Positions 1-4,572 of a DNA stretch of 5,296 nucleotides are shown here, piece by piece. Below the pieces are notes generated by a model that worked only from the letters and a program-made list of their open reading frames with translations, had not been told where the DNA came from and did no database searches. Position 1 is the stretch's first letter. The number at the start of each line of letters is the position of its first letter. The stretch is from a bacterium. GTDB lineage: Bacteria; BMS3Abin14. The stretch covers positions 739,880 to 745,175 of the forward strand of contig CP070682.1 in assembly GCA_020352595.1 (NCBI GenBank), written 5' to 3'. Both the position numbers and the translations under genes were made by a program.

Positions 1-443
1 ACCACCAGCTGATGGTGGAGCGTCAGGCGCTCCAGGAGACGAACACGGCCCTGAGGACGCTCACCGCGAGGATCGAGGAGGAGAAAAGGGAGGTTTTCAG
101 GGACATCCGCGACAACGTGGAAAAGGTCCTCATGCCCATCCTCCACGAGCTCTACATGGTGGTGCCCAAGTCCCAGCGCAAGTTCGTGGAGCTGCTCAGG
201 GACAACATGGATGAGATCACGTCACCCTTCGTCAGCCGCCTCTCGAACCAGTTCCAGTCCCTGACGCCCACCGAGATCCAGATCTGCAACATGATCAAGA
301 GCGGCCTGCGGACCAAGGAGATCGCCGAACTGAGGGGGATCTCCCCCTCCACCGTGCACCGCCACCGGGAGAGGATCAGGCACAAGCTCGCCATCACCAA
401 CAGTGACGTCAACCTGGCCACTTTCCTCAGGATGAGAATGTAG
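1..443 (+). CDS. LuxR-type HTH regulator, C-terminal part (5' end outside window)
   Basis: This is the C-terminal part of a transcriptional regulator. The reading frame is open to the left edge, with His-Gln-Leu coded just before the first visible ATG at base 12, so that Met is probably internal. Counting from it, residues 1-40 form a charged, coiled-coil-like helix, followed by a helical linker at 41-84. A LuxR/GerE-type helix-turn-helix lies at about 85-127, with TPTEIQI, a TKEIAEL turn region and STVHRHRERIRHKL as recognition helix. This linker plus HTH is known from the ends of PAS-domain sensor-regulators common in Deltaproteobacteria, where PAS domains upstream sense a signal. The PAS part is inferred; it is not in the window. 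Target genes cannot be told. The TAG stop is followed by a short convergent spacer. The HTH assignment is secure, the architecture less so. Confidence 0.85.
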   Translation, partial: HQLMVERQALQETNTALRTLTARIEEEKREVFRDIRDNVEKVLMPILHELYMVVPKSQRKFVELLRDNMDEITSPFVSRLSNQFQSLTPTEIQICNMIKSGLRTKEIAELRGISPSTVHRHRERIRHKLAITNSDVNLATFLRMRM

Positions 444-466
444 ACCGATACCGCCGGACGCGCTCC

Positions 467-483
467 GGGACCGGGTCCCCTTT
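467..483 (+). terminator. Weak hairpin after the LuxR-type gene
   Basis: Directly after the regulator stop, GGGAC (467-471) and GTCCC (475-479) can pair around a 3-nt loop and are followed by CTTT. The stem is short and the T-run is poor, so it is only a candidate terminator. A second possible stem, AGCCGCC (498-504) with GGCGGCT (525-531), has a 20-nt loop and overlaps the stop of the convergent gene. One or both may end transcription from the two sides. Confidence 0.3.
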
Positions 484-530
484 CAACAGGCACCCTCAGC
501 CGCCCTGCGCGACGGAATGCCGACGGCGGC

Positions 531-1079
531 TCACCCTCCACGCATCCGCAGTATCCTTTCCAGGATGCCGGCGTCGGCATTGTCCCTCTGGCCGGGGGAG
601 GCGCGCTTGACCGCGATGAGGTCCACGAGGGAGAGGACCGGTATGGTGAGCCTGTCGCACCTAACCTCGAGCCGGCGGGAAAAGGCCGGATCGAAGGCCA
701 TGTCGCCGGAGGGGGCCGCCTTCACAGGGATCCCGGACTCCTGCCCGGATCTGAACGCCCAGGTGGGGACATCTCCCCCGACCGTCAGGGGGTCGGCCGT
801 GCCGTCATGCCCGGCCGGCACCCAGCCCTTCCGCCCCAGGACCTCCAGGAACCCGGAGGGAACGCCCGCCGCCGGGTCCGTCACCAGTTCCAGGATACCC
901 ACAGCGCGGCCAACGCCATAAAAGTTCAGTGCCGCATCCCCCCCAAGCAGGTACCTTACACCAGCCGAGTTGAGGCCCTCCAGCAGCTCGAGGCAGTCTT
1001 CGGGTATCACACGCGAGACCAGGTTCTTCCAGTCCTGCGGCCCGAGGAGGGCGAATAGCGAGGGGGAGTGCCAGTCCAC
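531..1079 (-). CDS. Nucleotidyltransferase-fold protein with degenerate active site
   Basis: A protein of about 182 aa related to the MNT/AbiEii-like nucleotidyltransferase superfamily. With the GTG start at 1079, residues 27-66 show the family's opening: a helix, then VRYLLGGDAALNFYG, then GRAVGILEL. The C-terminal LSLVDLIAVKRASPGQRDNAD (about 149-169) matches the usual 'LSLEDLIALKRA..R.KDLAD' element. Active members carry Asp-x-Asp in the RATxDIDL stretch. Here those positions read Ile-Leu-Glu, so metal-dependent catalysis looks impaired. Relatives act as antitoxins or tRNA/protein nucleotidyltransferases; no toxin partner (HEPN or AbiEii-type) is adjacent. The start is uncertain: no Shine-Dalgarno sequence precedes the GTG, and the frame stays open upstream to a TTG at 1223 that would overlap the DUF169 gene. 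A GTG at 1010 is another option. Family assignment is by motif reading only. Confidence 0.68.
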   Translation of the reverse strand: MDWHSPSLFALLGPQDWKNLVSRVIPEDCLELLEGLNSAGVRYLLGGDAALNFYGVGRAVGILELVTDPAAGVPSGFLEVLGRKGWVPAGHDGTADPLTVGGDVPTWAFRSGQESGIPVKAAPSGDMAFDPAFSRRLEVRCDRLTIPVLSLVDLIAVKRASPGQRDNADAGILERILRMRGG

Positions 1080-1170
1080 GGTTATGAGGTTGAGGGTAAA
1101 AGGTAAAGAGGGAAGGGCCCTCCCGCAAGGGCGCGGAAGATGCGGCGTCCCTCTCCTTCCGCCTGGTCCG

Positions 1171-1941
1171 TCACGGCCTGGGGTCCAGGGCCAGGTACTT
1201 TTCCGGCAGCCTGGGTTCGCCAAGAAGGCTCAGATTGGGCACGGGATACCGGTAGGTGCCCTTCTTCCGCATGATGGCCAGCGCCTCCGTGATGGGCTCG
1301 AAGCGGCTCCGGGGGATGAGAAAGGACATCTCGTGGTCCTGGGACCCCGCGAAGACCCTCTCCCCCGAGCACGGGATCATGTACGTGCACTCGTCCGCCT
1401 GCATCACCCCCGCGATCCAGGCGGCGCACCCGAAGCGTCCCGTGCTCGATGACCCGACGCCCGGACCGTGCCCGTAATTGGCCGCGTGGACAAGCACCAG
1501 GATCTGGGCCGGATTTCCGTACACCACGGCAACGTGCGGCTCGAACTCGGCACGGCTCAGGGGCGCGATGAGGACGCGGTCGAACTGACCCACGGGATGC
1601 CTGGGGTACTGGGCCTCCATCTTCCTGGCAACCTCAGGGCTGTCCTGGTAAAGTTCGGCCACCGCTCCCTCCAGGAAATCATCGGCCTCGATGAACCCCG
1701 CGGCCACGCTGGCCAGGGGGCAGGCCTGGTTCTCCCTCCCGAAGACAAGCCCCCAGCCGAATATGCGCGCCATGTTGAGACCCTGGCAGACTGCCACCCG
1801 GTGGCCCAGGTCGGCAGCCGGCCTCCTGACCTTCTGCCCGACCTCCTCCCCTGGTCCCATCATCCTGACAGCCACGGGCAAAGTGGCGGGCTTGACGTTC
1901 CTGTCGATGGCTTCAACGAGCCTTGCGGCGGCTTCCGACAT
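1171..1941 (-). CDS. DUF169 family protein
   Basis: A 256-aa soluble protein that I recognise as DUF169 (COG2043), a family of unknown function frequent in anaerobic bacteria and archaea. Family hallmarks in order: PVAVRM near residue 22; RRPAADLGHRVAVCQGLNMAR with Cys52; ENQACP with Cys74; the FEPHVAVVYGNPAQ block at about 133-146; then SSSTGRFGCAAW (Cys162) and the ERVFAGSQDHEMSFLIP block near 184-200. Five cysteines (52, 74, 162, 175, 181) could hint at metal or cofactor binding, which is inference. I chose the ATG at 1941 because GGGAGGTGATC lies immediately before it, with GGAGG 5 nt upstream. A GTG at 1947 lies inside that ribosome-binding site and is unlikely. It sits 149 bp after the FMN-binding membrane protein and 91 bp before the nucleotidyltransferase-like gene, so co-transcription is possible but not shown. 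Length fits the family. Confidence 0.85.
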   Translation of the reverse strand: MSEAAARLVEAIDRNVKPATLPVAVRMMGPGEEVGQKVRRPAADLGHRVAVCQGLNMARIFGWGLVFGRENQACPLASVAAGFIEADDFLEGAVAELYQDSPEVARKMEAQYPRHPVGQFDRVLIAPLSRAEFEPHVAVVYGNPAQILVLVHAANYGHGPGVGSSSTGRFGCAAWIAGVMQADECTYMIPCSGERVFAGSQDHEMSFLIPRSRFEPITEALAIMRKKGTYRYPVPNLSLLGEPRLPEKYLALDPRP

Positions 1942-1953
1942 GATCACCTCCCG
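1942..1953 (-). promoter_or_regulatory. Strong Shine-Dalgarno that fixes the DUF169 start
   Basis: Read on the minus strand, GGGAGGTGATC directly precedes ATG at 1941. It matches the 16S rRNA 3'-end complement AGGAGGTGATC at all but one base. It places initiation at the ATG and not at the GTG embedded in the site. Confidence 0.75.
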
Positions 1954-2090
1954 GGCTGCGGGGACCGGCGGGGCGAGGCGCCCCCTTCACTCCCCTCCCG
2001 ACGTTGTGCACCTGAGCGGCCGGCCGGCGCCGAAGGGAACCCCCTCGGGGCCTTTCCTCCGGACATCCCGTCAGTGCAGGTGCCCTATTC

Positions 2091-2990
2091 TCATCCTCCT
2101 GCGCTCCGCAGGTCATTCTCCATGGCCTTCAGAAGGACCTTGCTGGTGGTGGTGGCTCCCGTGATGGCCTCCACCGCCGGGCTCTGCATCCCCACCGCCC
2201 TGGGAAGGACGCCTTCGGCCAGGCGGGCATAGAGGTTGTCCCGGTTCTCAACGGCACGGACCGAGACGATCATGCCCTCGAGCACCGTGACCTCCACCAC
2301 ATAGGTGAAGGTGCCGTCGCTGGCCTCGCCCCGGTAGGTCCCGTCGGCAAGACCTGCGGCCTCCACATGGGAGATGGTCATGGTCCGGAATCGCCTGAGC
2401 ACCACGGCGTTGGCCGCCGCCAGGCTCACCACCGCCACGAGCACCAGCACCACGGCGACACGAACCGTCCGGGGGCGGACCTTGAATGCTCGCTTCCAGC
2501 GGCCCCAGGGTTTGAGGACCGAGACGAAGACCATGGTACCCAGCGCCAGTACCAGGATCGTCGCGGCCCCCGTGGCCTGTCTGAAGAGGGAGCCGTAAAG
2601 ATCTCCGGCCCCGGTGACGGCAAAGCCGCCGTCGGCCAGCGCCGTCATGCCCCCCACTGCCGGCCCCAGCCATCCCCAGTTCAGGGCGACGAGGCCCGCG
2701 GCAAGCAGCCACTTGGCCGTCACCCAGTAATGACGGGCGAAACCCCAGTGGGAGAGCAGGGAAAAAAGGAGGCCGGTGATCACCAGACCGATGAAGGGGA
2801 CCTCCACCGTCCAAATCCAGATGGTTCGCAGCAGAAGCTCAGCGGTCAGGTGGTCGATGAGATCCCCGAGCCGGTACTTCATGGCCTGAACGGCCAGGAT
2901 CCCCGCCGTACCCCCCAGGCACAGGCCCGCGAGGACGAGGTGCGCCCCCTTGAGCCACCTAAGGCCCCTGTGACCCAGCATCCATGTCAT
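2091..2990 (-). CDS. Five-helix membrane protein with C-terminal FMN-binding domain
   Basis: A 299-aa inner-membrane protein. Hydrophobic helices lie at about 12-36, 57-80, 88-108, 140-159 and 176-198. The Arg/Lys-rich loop between helices 4 and 5 (about 164-177) puts that loop in the cytoplasm and the C-terminal domain outside. Residues 216-295 form an FMN-binding domain (PF04205 type): DGTYRGEA, a beta-rich stretch VVEVTVLEGMIVSVRAV, then EAITGATTTS. In this family the Thr of S/T-G-A-T carries covalent FMN, attached by ApbE; here that is Thr280. The consensus Asp three residues before the Ser/Thr is Glu274. A role in electron transfer at the outer face of the membrane is inferred; no redox partner or ApbE gene is nearby. 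The ATG at 2990 is chosen over a TTG at 3023. Neither has a Shine-Dalgarno sequence, and an ATG three codons later (2981) is also possible. Confidence 0.82.
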   Translation of the reverse strand: MTWMLGHRGLRWLKGAHLVLAGLCLGGTAGILAVQAMKYRLGDLIDHLTAELLLRTIWIWTVEVPFIGLVITGLLFSLLSHWGFARHYWVTAKWLLAAGLVALNWGWLGPAVGGMTALADGGFAVTGAGDLYGSLFRQATGAATILVLALGTMVFVSVLKPWGRWKRAFKVRPRTVRVAVVLVLVAVVSLAAANAVVLRRFRTMTISHVEAAGLADGTYRGEASDGTFTYVVEVTVLEGMIVSVRAVENRDNLYARLAEGVLPRAVGMQSPAVEAITGATTTSKVLLKAMENDLRSAGG

Positions 2991-2996
2991 GAAAAG

Positions 2997-3027
2997 AGTA
3001 TAACAGCACCCCGCGTGGCACAATCAA
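2997..3027 (-). promoter_or_regulatory. Possible promoter abutting the FMN-binding protein gene
   Basis: On the minus strand TTGATT (3027-3022) and TATACT (3002-2997) form a sigma-70-like pair with a long 19-nt spacer. TATACT ends six bases before the ATG at 2990, so transcription would begin at or next to that ATG. That fits the missing Shine-Dalgarno sequence if the message is leaderless. The spacer is longer than ideal, so this is a candidate only. Confidence 0.3.
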
Positions 3028-3046
3028 GGGCGAAGAGGGGGAAGGG

Positions 3047-3060
3047 AGTTCGAAGTTCGG
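3047..3060. repeat. Two-copy heptamer repeat AGTTCGA/AGTTCGG
   Basis: AGTTCGA (3047-3053) is followed at once by AGTTCGG (3054-3060), giving two 7-nt units that differ at one base. It lies in the non-coding gap between the methyltransferase and FMN-binding genes, 39 bp from a second heptamer tract. Two copies alone could be chance. Confidence 0.5.
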
Positions 3061-3099
3061 AGATCTCGCTCTGACACCGGCCAGAGGCGCAGCGGACAA

Positions 3100-3127
3100 T
3101 TTCAAATTTCAGGTTTCAAATTTCAAA
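3100..3127. repeat. Four-copy heptamer tandem repeat TTTCAAA
   Basis: Four 7-nt units stand head to tail: TTTCAAA (3100-3106), TTTCAGG (3107-3113), TTTCAAA (3114-3120) and TTTCAAA (3121-3127). The tract is strongly AT-rich in a GC-rich window and lies in the 180-bp gap between two membrane-protein genes. It is a direct repeat: the AAATTT cores are self-complementary, but the whole cannot fold into a long hairpin, so it does not look like a terminator. The rest of the gap (2991-3170) shows only the candidate promoter and the shorter heptamer pair. Confidence 0.8.
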
Positions 3128-3170
3128 GGGTGCCTGAAAGGACTTATCGCCTGGTCGCCCACTCTTCCAT

Positions 3171-3788
3171 TCACCCCCTTCCCCTTCCCTTCCTCCCCCA
3201 TCCGGGGAAGAACATGGGCACCTGCCTCTGGTACTGCCTGTACTCCTGGCCGAACTCCTCCACGAGCTTCCTCTCCTCCAGGTGCGCTCCGACGACGAGG
3301 TAGGCCGTAAGGACGAGGTTGGTGACCAGCGCCGAGGGGTCCAGGGGGCGGGCCCAGAGGATGAGCATGCCCCCCGTGTACCAGGGGTGTCTCACCACGC
3401 CAAGGATGCCGGAAACGTCCAGTCCCCCCGTCTGGGTCAGGCCCTTGCCGGAACTGCCCTCCCTTAACTGCCGGACACCGAGGAACTGGAGGAGGTCATA
3501 GTGCAGCGCCCCGGAGACGAAGAGGGCGAGGGCGCTGATCACGAGGAGGACCTGTGGAAGGCGCCAGGCCCCTGACCAGGTGAAAAAAGGGGAGGTGCGA
3601 AGGGTCGCCGAGTAGAGGATGACTGGCACGATGGTCAGCAGGGACACGGTGTTGTAAATGATCCGGAAATAACGCATGCGGTCCCGGTGGCATTCTTTCA
3701 TGCGGGCCATCACCCTGCCGGAAATGAGCGCGCTGTGCAGAGTGCACCAGGCGGTCCAGAGCAGGGCAAGCAGGATATATCTCTTCAT
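3171..3788 (-). CDS. ICMT/NnrU-like membrane methyltransferase family protein
   Basis: A 205-aa integral membrane protein of the isoprenylcysteine carboxyl methyltransferase / phospholipid methyltransferase-like group. Hydrophobic segments lie at about 4-22, 45-63, 78-96 and 152-168, with a shorter one near 138-146. The diagnostic C-terminal half is present: GVVRHPWYTGG (Arg133, His134, Pro135, Tyr137), then EERKLVEEFGQEYRQYQRQVPMFFP (171-195). In the family the HPxY and EE-R-L parts bind S-adenosylmethionine at the membrane surface. Bacterial members modify small thiols, lipids or unknown substrates, and some are annotated NnrU-like, so the substrate here is open. Residues from 196 on are basic and glycine-rich. 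The ATG at 3788 gives a full first helix, but no Shine-Dalgarno sequence is seen before it. It is probably transcribed alone: a strong terminator separates it from the upstream cold-shock gene, and 180 bp follow before the next gene. Confidence 0.85.
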   Translation of the reverse strand: MKRYILLALLWTAWCTLHSALISGRVMARMKECHRDRMRYFRIIYNTVSLLTIVPVILYSATLRTSPFFTWSGAWRLPQVLLVISALALFVSGALHYDLLQFLGVRQLREGSSGKGLTQTGGLDVSGILGVVRHPWYTGGMLILWARPLDPSALVTNLVLTAYLVVGAHLEERKLVEEFGQEYRQYQRQVPMFFPGWGRKGRGRG

Positions 3789-3875
3789 GGGTGAAGGCGT
3801 GCGATGACGGGTGTGTTTCCCGGGTCACCGTCCGGTCCCGAATCCGTCCCGCCGTCCGCCCTCCGGCTGGGCGGC

Positions 3876-3889
3876 CGGAACCTGTTCCG
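3876..3889. promoter_or_regulatory. 14-bp perfect palindrome, operator-like
   Basis: CGGAAC-CT-GTTCCG is an inverted repeat with 6-bp arms and a 2-bp centre, 88 bp before the methyltransferase start. Such symmetry suits a dimeric repressor site, but I do not recognise the motif and see no clear promoter beside it. Confidence 0.35.
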
Positions 3890-3965
3890 CTCATGTCCCG
3901 GGCCTGCGTCCTCCCCCCGCGGATCTGGGGGTATGGGGGTCCTGCCTCCAGACTAATGGGAAACG

Positions 3966-3991
3966 CGCCCGGGCACAAGCCTCCCCGGGCG
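3966..3991. other. 8-bp inverted repeat upstream of the methyltransferase gene
   Basis: CGCCCGGG (3966-3973) and CCCGGGCG (3984-3991) are perfect complements around a 10-nt loop. The stem is all G/C but has no T-run in either direction. It lies just beyond the cold-shock terminator and could back it up or be part of the leader of the methyltransferase gene. The rest of the 3789-4011 spacer holds no supportable gene; frames open there lack coding character. Confidence 0.4.
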
Positions 3992-4011
3992 GTCGGTATC
4001 CTGTCCGGGAC

Positions 4012-4047
4012 AAAAAAAAGCCCGGAGGCCGCATGGGCCTCCGGGGC
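4012..4047 (-). terminator. Rho-independent terminator of the cold-shock gene
   Basis: Read on the minus strand, a perfect 10-bp G/C-rich stem (GGCCTCCGGG at 4036-4045 on the plus strand paired with CCCGGAGGCC at 4021-4030) with a 5-nt loop is followed directly by eight T residues (4019-4012). It starts 27 bp after the cold-shock stop codon. This is a textbook intrinsic terminator and separates that gene from the methyltransferase gene. Confidence 0.93.
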
Positions 4048-4073
4048 TCTTCCGTGGTCTTTTCGCCGGGGGA

Positions 4074-4274
4074 TTACAGGCCTACGACGTTGCTGGCCTG
4101 CGGTCCCTTGGGGCCGTCCACGACCTCGAAGGTCACCTTCTGTCCCTCGGTGAGGCTCCGGAAGCCCTGGGACTGGATGGCCGAGAAGTGCACGAACACA
4201 TCCGGTCCGTCACTGCGCTCGATGAAGCCGAAACCCTTCGAGTCGTTGAACCACTTCACTGTTCCTTCTGCCAT
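4074..4274 (-). CDS. csp: Cold-shock protein, CspA family
   Basis: A complete 66-aa single cold-shock domain protein, the usual length for the family. It binds single-stranded RNA and DNA and acts in the cytoplasm as an RNA chaperone that melts secondary structure during cold or general stress. Both nucleic-acid-binding motifs are intact: RNP1 KGFGFI at residues 13-18 and RNP2 VFVHF at 26-30. The N-terminal GTVKWFN (4-10) and C-terminal [10 protein letters not shown] are also as expected. Start choice is firm: AAGGAG stands 7 nt before the ATG. It is monocistronic, with its own strong terminator downstream and about 298 bp of non-coding DNA upstream. That includes a probable long leader, a hallmark of cold-regulated csp genes, though not every csp gene is cold-induced. 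Which paralogue this is cannot be decided from sequence alone. Confidence 0.98.
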   Translation of the reverse strand: MAEGTVKWFNDSKGFGFIERSDGPDVFVHFSAIQSQGFRSLTEGQKVTFEVVDGPKGPQASNVVGL

Positions 4275-4413
4275 CTTACTACTCCTTGTTCTGTTTTTTG
4301 TAGCGCTTCGGAACAGCTCTCATCAGCCCTTCAAAAAAGATCCTGAAGCCCAAAGCCCAGGACCTGCGAACGCCTTCCTAAAGCTTTTCCGTACCTACAA
4401 AACCCTGTATTCA

Positions 4414-4433
4414 CCTGCGGACCATCCCGCAGG
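4414..4433 (-). promoter_or_regulatory. Hairpin in the cold-shock gene leader
   Basis: CCTGCGG and CCGCAGG form a perfect 7-bp stem with a 6-nt loop, about 140-160 nt upstream of the cold-shock start codon. No T-run follows in either direction, so it is not a good terminator. Read on the minus strand it is followed by TGAATACAG, which loosely resembles the enterobacterial cold box. If the promoter proposed upstream is right, the stem sits at the very 5' end of the message. Confidence 0.5.
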
Positions 4434-4441
4434 CGACATTG

Positions 4442-4470
4442 CTTCTACGCCCTTTACAGAAAAAGCGCAA
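4442..4470 (-). promoter_or_regulatory. Candidate promoter of the cold-shock gene
   Basis: On the minus strand TTGCGC (4470-4465) and TAGAAG (4447-4442) are separated by exactly 17 nt. They match the sigma-70 hexamers at 3/6 and 4/6 positions, so the support is geometry more than sequence. The start of transcription would fall near 4435, giving a leader of about 160 nt, similar to that of E. coli cspA. Confidence 0.35.
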
Positions 4471-4471
4471 G

Positions 4472-4495
4472 AAAAAAATCGTTCCCTGATCAGGG
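4472..4495 (-). terminator. Possible terminator of the acidic-tail gene
   Basis: About 78-100 bp after the stop of the acidic-tail gene, the minus strand reads CCCTGATCAGGG, then AACGA and seven T residues (4478-4472). The T-run is good, but the stem is only about 4 bp around a GATC loop. It may still end transcription before the cold-shock promoter, which begins directly after it. The stretch 4496-4572 holds nothing else I can name. Confidence 0.4.
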
Positions 4496-4572
4496 GATGC
4501 CCGGGGCCCTTTCCGTGAGAAGGGTGCCGCCGGGAACGGGCCGGCCGCATCACCCATTGCCGGTCCCGTCCG

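Noticed and set aside
517..921. Plus-strand open frame opposite the nucleotidyltransferase-like gene
   Set aside because: Its protein is Pro/Arg/Ser-rich without family features, while the opposite strand shows recognisable motifs. It is the GC-rich shadow of a real gene.
1117..1132. GCCCT/AGGGC hairpin after the DUF169 gene as a terminator
   Set aside because: The stem is only 5 bp and no T-run follows on the minus strand, so I do not call it.
1080..1223. Extension of the nucleotidyltransferase-like protein to the TTG at 1223
   Set aside because: The extra 48 residues are Gly/Pro/Arg-rich without family similarity and would overlap the end of the DUF169 gene by 53 bp.
2008..2083. GCACCTG (2008-2014) and CAGGTGC (2077-2083) as an inverted repeat before the DUF169 gene
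   Set aside because: The 7-bp arms are 62 bp apart in GC-rich DNA. Chance is the simpler explanation.
1468..2232. Long plus-strand open frame across the DUF169 gene and the following gap
   Set aside because: The translation is Pro/Gly/His/Arg-rich and has no domain, and the DUF169 frame on the minus strand is unmistakable with a near-perfect ribosome-binding site.
2367..3074. Plus-strand open frame of about 235 residues opposite the FMN-binding protein
   Set aside because: Its His/Gln/Gly/Pro-rich low-complexity protein is the antisense reading of membrane helices and the FMN domain. No sign of independent coding.
3100..3127. The AT-rich tract as a terminator or CRISPR-like array
   Set aside because: The units are direct 7-nt repeats without spacers, and they do not fold into a stem followed by T residues.
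3811..4518. Plus-strand open frame crossing the cold-shock gene, its terminator and leader
   Set aside because: It runs through a textbook terminator and antisense to a certain csp gene. The composition is not protein-like.
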